Assembly (NCBI GenBank): GCA_944474755.1
Contig: OX104113.1
Span: 49,491,644-49,555,643, forward strand
Source of the DNA: Limnoperna fortunei
Taxonomy: Eukaryota; Mollusca; Bivalvia; Mytilida; Modiolidae
Reading direction: 5' to 3'
Length of the DNA: 64,000 nucleotides
This document shows, in pieces, positions 1-7,825 of this stretch (position 1 is its first letter; each line of letters starts with the position of its first letter). The notes below the pieces were generated by a model. The model did not search any database. It was given only the letters and a program-made list of their open reading frames with translations, and was not told where the DNA came from. The position numbers and the translations under genes are program-made.

Positions 1-455
1 CTTCCCGGGTACTTGAGATGTGCTAATGATACATTTACATTAGCACTAGCCTGTGCTTGGAGAGGGGAATAGAAATAACATCATATTGAAAAAGAATACA
101 GAAGAAGTCAAACTTGACTATATGCTGTGGTCTTCCCGGGTACTTGCTAGTTTCTAATGATGTAGTGACATTAGCACTAGCCTGTGCTTGGAGAGAAAAT
201 GGCAATATCACCAAGTAGACAAAGAGAAAAATATGGACAAGACGAAGATAAATAAATGTAAAACCTTTCCAGGTACTCGTTATGTGCTAATGGTACATTT
301 ATATTAGCACTAGCCAGTGCTTGGAGAGGTGTAGGAAATTATAACTACAACACGAAGAAGAATGCAGTCCAATCTGATAAACTCTGGGGTCTTTCCAGGT
401 ACTTGCTAGTTTCTAATGACATCATCACATTAGCACTAGCCTGTGCTTGGCGAGA
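1..455 (+). ncRNA. Partial hairpin cluster (A-D) at the left edge
   Basis: The window opens at the first base of hairpin A. The promoter and hairpins E and F of this unit lie outside. Hairpins A (1-65), B (131-196), C (264-329) and D (390-455) are intact. Hairpin C reads TTTATATT before the 3' arm, where most units have TTTACATT. The pair next to the loop becomes G-U instead of G-C, so the fold is preserved. The same variant occurs in units 1, 13, 30 and 33. Confidence 0.75.
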
Positions 456-533
456 AAACAGAAGCACCACCATATATACGCAAAGAAGAAAACGCGTAAT
501 TTTTGCAACCTTGATTACAATTATTATTGCACA

Positions 534-545
534 CAGGTACTTACT
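534..545 (+). other. Vestigial 5' arm of a seventh hairpin
   Basis: The bases ACAGGTACTTAC match the 5' arm shared by the hairpins (CCAGGTACTTGC in D). They lie about 138 bp after the same point in hairpin D, which is the normal hairpin spacing of 126-140 bp. No GTGCTTGG 3' arm follows within the next 100 bases, so it cannot form the stem. It is conserved in every unit (for example 1761-1772). It probably marks a hairpin lost before the array expanded. The alternative, a 5' splice donor of the type CAG/GTACTT, cannot be excluded. Confidence 0.5.
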
Positions 546-581
546 TTTCTTTGCGATCTTTTAAAAAATAAGAACTACTGT

Positions 582-594
582 ATGCCAATGGCAT
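582..594. repeat. Short inverted repeat ATGCCA-A-TGGCAT
   Basis: Two perfect 6-bp arms flank a single A. The copy is altered in unit 3 (CCAGTGG), in the copies before units 10, 13 and 30 (TGTCAATGG), and in the copy before unit 47 (CCAATTGC). It is therefore not strictly preserved. A dimeric protein-binding site is possible; the loop is too short for an RNA hairpin. Confidence 0.4.
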
Positions 595-665
595 GCAATG
601 TTAGTCACCAAATTTAGACCATTGGTTAGCTTTTTTGTGGCATTTTATTTATTTTTTTTATTTAT

Positions 666-675
666 AACAGCTGTT
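666..675. promoter_or_regulatory. Palindromic E-box AACAGCTGTT
   Basis: A perfect 10-bp palindrome contains the E-box core CAGCTG, which is the class bound by bHLH dimers. It lies about 190 bp upstream of the TATA box, between two TTTATTTAT direct repeats. It is present in nearly all units and is removed only in units 11 and 28, by the same 21-bp deletion between the flanking direct repeats. A regulatory role is inferred from position and palindromy only. Confidence 0.4.
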
Positions 676-756
676 TATTTATTTCTTGTTGATTTTAACG
701 AATTATCTCCCTTAATCATTTTGAGCTTGGGCGGAAAACACCGATCTCATCAATTA

Positions 757-854
757 TGACACTAATCATCATTCAACGACTTTCTCATGCGTTTTCAAAA
801 CTTTGCAAGCTCAACTGAAGAGATGCGCATTGACACTTATCAGAATATGACACT
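757..854 (+). promoter_or_regulatory. Three TGACACT motifs upstream of the TATA box
   Basis: TGACACT occurs at 757-763, 831-837 and 848-854, all in the same direction, with the last ending 5 bp before the TATA box. ATGCG also occurs twice, at about 787 and 822. This part of the spacer is the least variable between units, unlike the T-rich part before it. That fits a proximal promoter. The factor involved cannot be named from sequence. Confidence 0.4.
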
Positions 855-859
855 TGTCC

Positions 860-867
860 TATAAATA
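860..867 (+). promoter_or_regulatory. TATA box (TATAAATA)
   Basis: This is a canonical TATA element. A candidate initiator (TCAAAC, with A at 891) lies 31 bp downstream of its first T, which is the usual distance for RNA polymerase II TATA promoters. It sits 89 bp before the first hairpin, and every unit has an identical copy 142 bp before the GTGC of hairpin E (144 in unit 4). This suggests each unit is independently transcribed. I see no run of four or more T immediately after the hairpins that would clearly favour a polymerase III unit. Confidence 0.65.
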
Positions 868-888
868 CAAAGTTGGAATGTTAGAACA

Positions 889-894
889 TCAAAC
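889..894 (+). promoter_or_regulatory. Candidate initiator / start site near 891
   Basis: TCAAAC is the best pyrimidine-A type initiator at the TATA-dictated distance. It is conserved in the units. The match to the arthropod consensus TCAGT is only partial, so the exact start is uncertain by several bases. Confidence 0.35.
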
Positions 895-948
895 CAAAGA
901 TGCACTTCGAAGAATGCGGACAGAACAGAATGAGCCACTAATCTGAAA

Positions 949-1014
949 TCTTCCCAAGTACTTACTATGTTCTAATAAGTATTGGATATTAGCACTAGTC
1001 TGTGCTTGGAGAGG
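949..1014 (+). ncRNA. Hairpin E, first stem-loop of the unit (class II)
   Basis: The base pairs CCAAGUAC (954-961) with GUGCUUGG (1002-1009). It extends outward past one C/A mismatch through four more pairs. Further in, ACUA (964-967) can pair with UAGU (996-999). The apex pairs CUAAUA (972-977) with UAUUAG (987-992) around a 9-nt loop. The 5' arm uses A-U where the other hairpins use G-U at two stem positions. Its 3' arm has UAGUCUG instead of UAGCCUG. It is the most diverged of the six and resembles B and D in plan. Confidence 0.7.
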
Positions 1015-1087
1015 GATCGGAAACATCGTCATATGGAAAAGGGACAGTGAAGCTGCAGCAGCATCATGAATATAGAAGCAGCCGATA

Positions 1088-1153
1088 TCTTTCCAGGTAC
1101 TCGTTATGTGCTAATTATAAATTAAAATTAGCACTAGCCTGTGCTTGGAGAGA
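1088..1153 (+). ncRNA. Hairpin F (class I)
   Basis: The basal stem is 13 uninterrupted pairs, UCUUUCCAGGUAC (1088-1100) with GUGCUUGGAGAGA (1141-1153), including G-U pairs. A large internal loop follows, then a perfect 9-bp apical helix, GUGCUAAUU (1108-1116) with AAUUAGCAC (1126-1134), around a 9-nt loop. The segment after it is the purine-rich spacer with an A-tract of variable length (about 1178-1196). Confidence 0.75.
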
Positions 1154-1227
1154 AAATCGACATCATCAGCAGTCAAAAGAAAAAAAAAGGAAAAAGTATA
1201 GAACAAAAGAAGAACATGAATCTAAAA

Positions 1228-1293
1228 TCTTCCCGGGTACTTGAGATGTGCTAATGATACATTTACATTAGCACTAGCCTGTGCTTGGAGAGG
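1228..1293 (+). ncRNA. Hairpin A (class I)
   Basis: CCGGGUAC (1233-1240) pairs with GUGCUUGG (1281-1288) using three G-U pairs. One C/A mismatch then separates four more outer pairs. The apex is a perfect 9-bp helix, GUGCUAAUG (1248-1256) with CAUUAGCAC (1266-1274). Downstream sequence (AATAACATCATATTG) is related to that after hairpin E (AAACATCGTCATATGG), which shows the hairpin and its spacer were duplicated together. Confidence 0.8.
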
Positions 1294-1358
1294 GGAATAG
1301 AAATAACATCATATTGAAAAAGAATACAGAAGAAGTCAAACTTGACTATATGCTGTGG

Positions 1359-1424
1359 TCTTCCCGGGTACTTGCTAGTTTCTAATGATGTAGTGACATT
1401 AGCACTAGCCTGTGCTTGGAGAGA
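1359..1424 (+). ncRNA. Hairpin B (class II)
   Basis: Three helices stack almost continuously. CCGGGUAC (1364-1371) pairs with GUGCUUGG (1412-1419), GCUAGU (1374-1379) with ACUAGC (1404-1409), and CUAAUG (1382-1387) with CAUUAG (1397-1402). Small internal loops separate them, the loop is 9 nt, and four more pairs lie at the base. With about 28 positions per arm it is the most miRNA-precursor-like fold in the unit together with D. Confidence 0.8.
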
Positions 1425-1478
1425 AAATGGCAATATCACCAAGTAGACAAAGAGAAAAATATGGACAAGACGAAGATA

Positions 1479-1484
1479 AATAAA
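1479..1484 (+). other. AATAAA motif between hairpins B and C
   Basis: A canonical polyadenylation hexamer lies in the B-C spacer in every unit (251-256 in the left partial unit). No clear GU-rich downstream element is visible: the following bases enter hairpin C. It may be chance in A-rich sequence. If used, it would release transcripts carrying E-F-A-B only. Confidence 0.25.
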
Positions 1485-1491
1485 TGTAAAA

Positions 1492-1557
1492 CCTTTCCAG
1501 GTACTCGTTATGTGCTAATGGTACATTTATATTAGCACTAGCCAGTGCTTGGAGAGG
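1492..1557 (+). ncRNA. Hairpin C (class I, most stable base)
   Basis: The basal stem is 14 uninterrupted pairs, CCUUUCCAGGUACU (1492-1505) with AGUGCUUGGAGAGG (1544-1557). The apex pairs GUGCUAAU (1512-1519) with AUUAGCAC (1531-1538), with a G-C or G-U pair added next to the loop. Its 3' arm is the only one with GCCAGUGC rather than GCCUGUGC. That base makes an extra U-A pair with the 5' arm. Confidence 0.8.
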
Positions 1558-1617
1558 TGTAGGAAATTATAACTACAACACGAAGAAGAATGCAGTCCAA
1601 TCTGATAAACTCTGGGG

Positions 1618-1683
1618 TCTTTCCAGGTACTTGCTAGTTTCTAATGACATCATCACATTAGCACTAGCCTGTGCTTGGCGAGA
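1618..1683 (+). ncRNA. Hairpin D, last stem-loop of the unit (class II)
   Basis: CCAGGUAC (1623-1630) pairs with GUGCUUGG (1671-1678), GCUAGU (1633-1638) with ACUAGC (1663-1668), and CUAAUG (1641-1646) with CAUUAG (1656-1661). Outside the base the 3' side has GGCGAGA where others have GGAGAGA, giving one U/C mismatch before four outer pairs. It closes the cluster; the spacer to the next promoter begins straight after it. Confidence 0.8.
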
Positions 1684-2176
1684 AAACAGAAGCACCACCA
1701 TATATACGCAAAGAAGAAAACGCGTAATTTTTGCAACCTTGATTACAATTATTATTGCACACAGGTACTTACTTTTCTTTGCGATCTTTTAAAAAATAAG
1801 AACTACTGTATGCCAATGGCATGCAATGTTAGTCACCAAATTTAGACCATTGGTTAGCTTTTTTGTGGCATTTTATTTATTTTTTTTATTTATAACAGCT
1901 GTTTATTTATTTCTTGTTGATTTTAACGAATTATCTCCCTTAATCATTTTGAGCTTGGGCGGAAAACACCGATCTCATCAATTATGACACTAATCATCAT
2001 TCAACGACTTTCTCATGCGTTTTCAAAACTTTGCAAGCTCAACTGAAGAGATGCGCATTGACACTTAACAGAATATGACACTTGTCCTATAAATACAAAG
2101 TTGGAATGTTAGAACATCAAACCAAAGATGCACTTCGAAGAATGCGGACAGAACAGAATGAGCCACTAATCTGAAA

Positions 2177-2911
2177 TCTTCCCAAGTACTTACTATGTTC
2201 TAATAAGTATTGGATATTAGCACTAGTCTGTGCTTGGAGAGGGATCGGAAACATCGTCATATGGAAAAGGGACAGTGAAGCTGCAGCAGCATCATGAATA
2301 TAGAAGCAGCCGATATCTTTCCAGGTACTCGTTATGTGCTAATTATAAATTAAAATTAGCACTAGCCTGTGCTTGGAGAGAAAATCGACATCATCAGCAG
2401 TCAAAAGAAAAAACAAGGAAAAACTATAGAACAAAAGAAGAACATGAATCTAAAATCTTCCCGGGTACTTGAGATGTGCTAATGATACATTTACATTAGC
2501 ACTAGCCTGTGCTTGGAGAGGGGAATAGAAATAACATCATATTGAAAAAGAATACAGAAGAAGTCAAACTTGACTATATGCTGTGGTCTTCCCGGGTACT
2601 TGCTAGTTTCTAATGATGTAGTGACATTAGCACTAGCCTGTGCTTGGAGAGAAAATGGCAATATCACCAAGTAGACAAAGAGAAAAATATGGACAAGACG
2701 AAGATAAATAAATGTAAAACCTTTCCAGGTACTCGTTATGTGCTAATGGTACATTTACATTAGCACTAGCCAGTGCTTGGAGAGGTGTAGGAAATTATAA
2801 CTACAACACGAAGAAGAATGCAGTCCAATCTGATAAACTCTGGGGTCTTTCCAGGTACTTGCTAGTTTCTAATGACATCATCACATTAGCACTAGCCTGT
2901 GCTTGGCGAGA
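2177..2911 (+). ncRNA. Hairpin cluster, unit 2
   Basis: TATA at 2088. Shares GAATGAGCC with unit 1. The spacer has CACTTAACAG between the last two TGACACT motifs. The A-tract after F is interrupted (AAAAAACAAGG) and followed by AACTATAG. All six hairpins keep the consensus pairing. Confidence 0.75.
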
Positions 2912-3404
2912 AAACAGAAGCACCACCATATATACGCAAAGAAGAAAACGCGTAATTTTTGCAACCTTGATTACAATTATTATTGCACACAGGTACTTAC
3001 TTTTCTTTGCGATCTTTTAAAAAATAAGAACTACTGTATGCCAGTGGCATGCAATGTTAGTCACCAAATTTAGACCATTGGTTAGCTTTTTTGTGGCATT
3101 TTATTTATTTTTTTTATTTATAACAGCTGTTTATTTATTTCTTGTTGATTTTAACGAATTATCTCCCTTAATCATTTTGAGCTTGGGCGGAAAACACCGA
3201 TCTCATCAATTATGACACTAATCATCATTCAACGACTTTCTCATGCGTTTTCAAAACTTTGCAAGCTCAACTGAAGAGATGCGCATTGACACTTATCAGA
3301 ATATGACACTTGTCCTATAAATACAAAGTTGGAATGTTAGAACATCAAACCAAAGATGCACTTCGAAGAATGCGAACAGAACAGAAAGAGCCACTAATCT
3401 GAAA

Positions 3405-4139
3405 TCTTCCCAAGTACTTACTATGTTCTAATAAGTATTGGATATTAGCACTAGTCTGTGCTTGGAGAGGGATCGGAAACATCGTCATATGGAAAAGGGA
3501 CAGTGAAGCTGCAGCAGCATCATGAATATAGAAGCAGCCGATATCTTTCCAGGTACTCGTTATGTGCTAATTATAAATTAAAATTAGCACTAGCCTGTGC
3601 TTGGAGAGAAAATCGACATCATCAGCAGTCAAAAGAAAAAAAAAGGAAAAAGTATAGAACAAAAGAAGAACATGAATCTAAAATCTTCCCGGGTACTTGA
3701 GATGTGCTAATGATACATTTACATTAGCACTAGCTTGTGCTTGGAGAGGGGAATAGAAATAACATCATATTGAAAAAGAATACAGAAGAAGTCAAACTTG
3801 ACTATATGCTGTGGTCTTCCCGGGTACTTGCTAGTTTCTAATGATGTAGTGACATTAGCACTAGCCTGTGCTTGGAGAGAAAATGGCAATATCACCAAGT
3901 AGACAAAGAGAAAAATATGGACAAGACGAAGATAAATAAATGTAAAACCTTTCCAGGTACTCGTTATGTGCTAATGGTACATTTACATTAGCACTAGCCA
4001 GTGCTTGGAGAGGTGTAGGAAATTATAACTACAACACGAAGAAGAATGCAGTCCAATCTGATAAACTCTGGGGTCTTTCCAGGTACTTGCTAGTTTCTAA
4101 TGACATCATCACATTAGCACTAGCCTGTGCTTGGCGAGA
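3405..4139 (+). ncRNA. Hairpin cluster, unit 3
   Basis: TATA at 3316. GCGAACAG replaces GCGGACAG before E. Hairpin A has GCACTAGCTTGTGC in the 3' arm (near 3735), a C-to-T change in the central unpaired region of an otherwise nearly invariant sequence. The upstream inverted repeat is CCAGTGG. Confidence 0.75.
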
Positions 4140-4632
4140 AAACAGAAGCACCACCATATATACGCAAAGAAGAAAACGCGTAATTTTTGCAACCTTGATT
4201 ACAATTATTATTGCACACAGGTACTTACTTTTCTTTGCGATCTTTTAAAAAATAAGAACTACTGTATGCCAATGGCATGCAATGTTAGTCACCAAATTTA
4301 GACCATTGGTTAGCTTTTTTGTGGCATTTTATTTCTTTTTTTTATTTATAACAGCTGTTTATTTATTTCTTGTTGATTTTAACGAATTATCTCCCTTAAT
4401 CATTTTGAGCTTGGGCGGAAATCACCGATCTCATCAATTATGACACTAATCATCATTCAACGAGTTTCTCATGCGTTTTCAAAACTTTGCAAGCTCAACT
4501 GAAGAGATGCGCATTGACACTTATCAGAATATGACACTTGTCCTATAAATACAAAGTTGGAATGTTAGAACATCAAACCAAAGATGCACTTCGAAGAATG
4601 CGGACAGAACAGAAAGAGCCACTAATCTGAAA

Positions 4633-5369
4633 TCTTCCCAAGTACTTATACTATGTTCTAATAAGTATTGGATATTAGCACTAGTCTGTGCTTGGAGAGG
4701 GATCGGAAACATCGTCATATGGAAAAGGGACAGTGAAGCTGCAGCAGCATCATGAATATAGAAGCAGCCGATATCTTTCCAGGTACTCGTTATGTGCTAA
4801 TTATAAATTAAAATTAGCACTAGCCTGTGCTTGGAGAGAAAATCGACATCATCAGCAGTCAAAAGAAAAAAAAAGGAAAAAGTATAGAACAAAAGAAGAA
4901 CATGAATCTAAAATCTTCCCGGGTACTTGAGATGTGCTAATGATACATTTACATTAGCACTAGCCTGTGCTTGGAGAGGGGAATAGAAATAACATCATAT
5001 TGAAAAAGAATACAGAAGAAGTCAAACTTGACTATATGCTGTGGTCTTCCCGGGTACTTGCTAGTTTCTAATGATGTAGTGACATTAGCACTAGCCTGTG
5101 CTTGGAGAGAAAATGGCAATATCACCAAGTAGACAAAGAGAAAAATATGGACAAGACGAAGATAAATAAATGTAAAACCTTTCCAGGTACTCGTTATGTG
5201 CTAATGGTACATTTACATTAGCACTAGCCAGTGCTTGGAGAGGTGTAGGAAATTATAACTACAACACGAAGAAGAATGCAGTCCAATCTGATAAACTCTG
5301 GGGTCTTTCCAGGTACTTGCTAGTTTCTAATGACATCATCACATTAGCACTAGCCTGTGCTTGGCGAGA
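4633..5369 (+). ncRNA. Hairpin cluster, unit 4 (2-nt insertion in E)
   Basis: TATA at 4544. A duplicated TA in the 5' arm of hairpin E (ACTTATACTATG, about 4645-4656) enlarges the internal loop of E but leaves both helices intact. The unit is 1230 bp. Spacer variants are TATTTCTTTT, GGAAATCACCG (shared with units 21 and 38) and CAACGAGTTTC. Confidence 0.75.
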
Positions 5370-5862
5370 AAACAGAAGCACCACCATATATACGCAAAGA
5401 AGAAAACGCGTAATTTTTGCAACCTTGATTACAATTATTATTGCACACAGGTACTTACTTTTCTTTGCGATCTTTTAAAAAATAAGAACTACTGTATGCC
5501 AATGGCATGCAATGTTAGTCACCAAATTTAGACCATTGGTTAGCTTTTTTGTGGCATTTTATTTATTTTTTTTATTTATAACAGCTGTTTATTTATTTCT
5601 TGTTGATTTTAACGAATTATCTCCCTTAATCATTTTGAGCTTGGGCGGAAAACACCGATCTCATCAATTATGACACTAATCATCATTCAACGACTTTCTC
5701 ATGCGTTTTCAAAACTTTGCAAGCTCAACTGAAGAGATGCGCATTGACACTTATCAGAATATGACACTTGTCCTATAAATACAAAGTTGGAATGTTAGAA
5801 CATCAAACCAAAGATGCACTTCGAAGAATGCGGACAGAACAGAAAGAGCCACTAATCTGAAA

Positions 5863-6597
5863 TCTTCCCAAGTACTTACTATGTTCTAATAAGTATTGGA
5901 TATTAGCACTAGTCTGTGCTTGGAGAGGGATCGGAAACATCGTCATATGGAAAAGGGACAGTGAAGCTGCAGCAGCATCATGAATATAGAAGCAGCCGAT
6001 ATCTTTCCAGGTACTCGTTATGTGCTAATTATAAATTAAAATTAGCACTAGCCTGTGCTTGGAGAGAAAATCGACATCATCAGCAGTCAAAAGAAAAAAA
6101 AAGGAAAAAGTATAGAACAAAAGAAGAACATGAATCTAAAATCTTCCCGGGTACTTAAGATGTGCTAATGATACATTTACATTAGCACTAGCCTGTGCTT
6201 GGAGAGGGGAATAGAAATAACATCATATTGAAAAAGAATACAGAAGAAGTCAAACTTGACTATATGCTGTGGTCTTCCCGGGTACTTGCTAGTTTCTAAT
6301 GATGTAGTGACATAAGCACTAGCCTGTGCTTGGAGAGAAAATGGCAATATCACCAAGTAGACAAAGAGAAAAATATGGACAAGACGAAGATAAATAAATG
6401 TAAAACCTTTCCAGGTACTCGTTATGTGCTAATGGTACATTTACATTAGCACTAGCCAGTGCTTGGAGAGGTGTAGGAAATTATAACTACAACACGAAGA
6501 AGAATGCAGTCCAATCTGATAAACTCTGGGGTCTTTCCAGGTACTTGCTAGTTTCTAATGACATCATCACATTAGCACTAGCCTGTGCTTGGCGAGA
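5863..6597 (+). ncRNA. Hairpin cluster, unit 5
   Basis: TATA at 5774. Hairpin A has CTTAAGATG in its unpaired 5' region. Hairpin B has CATAAGCAC instead of CATTAGCAC (about 6310), which breaks one pair of the apical CUAAUG/CAUUAG helix; the same change is found in units 7, 12 and 29. Confidence 0.75.
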
Positions 6598-7090
6598 AAA
6601 CAGAAGCACCACCATATATACGCAAAGAAGAAAACGCGTAATTTTTGCAACCTTGATTACAATTATTATTGCACACAGGTACTTACTTTTCTTTGCGATC
6701 TTTTAAAAAATAAGAACTACTGTATGCCAATGGCATGCAATGTTAGTCACCAAATTTAGACCATTGGTTAGCTTTTCTGTGGCATTTTATTTATTTTTTT
6801 TATTTATAACAGCTGTTTATTTATTTCTTGTTGATTTTAACGAATTATCTCCCTTAATCATTTTGAGCTTGGGCGGAAAACACCGATCTCATCAATTATG
6901 ACACTAATCATCATTCAACGACTTTCTCATGCGTTTTCAAAACTTTGCAAGCTCAACTGAAGAGATGCGCATTGACACTTATCAGAATATGACACTTGTC
7001 CTATAAATACAAAGTTGGAATGTTAGAACATCAAACCAAAGATGCACTTCGAAGAATGCGGACAGAACAGAAAGAGCCACAAATCTGAAA

Positions 7091-7825
7091 TCTTCCCAAG
7101 TACTTACTATGTTCTAATAAGTATTGGATATTAGCACTAGTCTGTGCTTGGAGAGGGATCGGAAACATCGTCATATGGAAAAGGGACAGTGAAGCTGCAG
7201 CAGCATCATGAATATAGAAGCAGCCGATATCTTTCCAGGTACTCGTTATGTGCTAATTATAAATTAAAATTAGCACTAGCCTGTGCTTGGAGAGAAAATC
7301 GACATCATCAGCAGTCAAAAGAAAAAACAAGGAAAAAGTATAGAACAAAAGAAGAACATGAATCTAAAATCTTCCCGGGTACTTGAGACGTGCTAATGAT
7401 ACACTTACATTAGCACTAGCCTGTGCTTGGAGAGGGGAATAGAAATAACATCATATTGAAAAAGAATACAGAAGAAGTCAAACTTGACTATATGCTGTGG
7501 TCTTCCCGGGTACTTGCTAGTTTCTAATGATGTAGTGACATTAGCACTAGCCTGTGCTTGGAGAGAAAATGGCAATATCACCAAGTAGACAAAGAGAAAA
7601 ATATGGACAAGACGAAGATAAATAAATGTAAAACCTTTCCAGGTACTCGTTATGTGCTAATGGTACATTTACATTAGCACTAGCCAGTGCTTGGAGAGGT
7701 GTAGGAAATTATAACTACAACACGAAGAAGAATGCAGTCCAATCTGATAAACTCTGGGGTCTTTCCAGGTACTTGCTAGTTTCTAATGACATCATCACAT
7801 TAGCACTAGCCTGTGCTTGGCGAGA
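7091..7825 (+). ncRNA. Hairpin cluster, unit 6
   Basis: TATA at 7002. Upstream T-tract reads CTTTTCTGTGG. GAGCCACAAATC precedes E. The A-tract after F is interrupted (AAAAAACAAGG). Hairpin A has GAGACGTGC and ATACACTTAC, both outside the paired apex. Confidence 0.75.

Larger units (their letters stand above)
456..859 (+). other. Inter-cluster spacer of the unit (upstream region)
   Basis: This 404-bp stretch holds, in order: a purine-rich tail after hairpin D, a vestigial hairpin arm (about 534-545), an A-rich run ending AAAAAATAAG, a 13-bp inverted repeat (582-594), a variable T-tract region (about 630-700), a palindromic E-box (666-675), and a complex non-repetitive segment with three TGACACT motifs leading to the TATA box. 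I find no gene in it. The T-tract is the most length-variable part of the array, and most 1-bp differences in unit length come from it. The equivalent spacer precedes every TATA position given in the entries below and is not listed again. Confidence 0.8.
949..1683 (+). ncRNA. Hairpin cluster, unit 1
   Basis: First complete cluster (E-F-A-B-C-D), with TATA at 860. It carries GAATGAGCC before hairpin E, a variant shared only with units 2, 15 and 32, where other units have GAAAGAGCC. Hairpin C has the G-U closing variant (TTTATATT). Confidence 0.75.

Noticed and set aside
598..759. 53-codon ATG frame in the spacer of most units, membrane-like
   Set aside because: Its frame is broken by T-tract length changes (for example before units 24, 45 and 51) and it lies just upstream of the promoter. 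It could be a microprotein only if transcripts and frame constraint were shown.
949..1014. MITE or other inverted-repeat transposons
   Set aside because: The hairpins sit at a fixed spacing inside each unit, lack target-site duplications, and their arms pair through G-U rather than as perfect DNA inverted repeats.
900..1100. Hammerhead-type self-cleaving ribozyme in the satellite unit
   Set aside because: CUGA and GAAA-like fragments occur near 943-948, but there is no CUGAUGA core with three stems in the right order.
1002..1244. 80-codon open frame on the + strand, recurring in most units
   Set aside because: It begins at GTG inside the 3' arm of hairpin E and runs through F to A. Its frame is lost by A-tract indels (units 8, 10, 22, 27, 50) and an inserted A (unit 38), while the hairpins stay intact. 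The product is low-complexity and has no recognisable domain.
949..1683. tRNA, snRNA or 5S-like gene repeats
   Set aside because: There is no cloverleaf, no A and B boxes, no Sm site in a plausible context and no spliced-leader-like exon; six similar hairpins per promoter do not match these classes.
4400..4440. Third copy of the 17-unit block to the left (unit 4 matching units 21 and 38)
   Set aside because: Only one shared marker (GGAAATCACCG) is in register. Units 5-9 do not carry the markers of units 22-26, so the evidence is too weak.
4524..4718. 64-codon minus-strand frame in unit 4
   Set aside because: Present only because of the private TA insertion; it crosses the TATA box and hairpin E.
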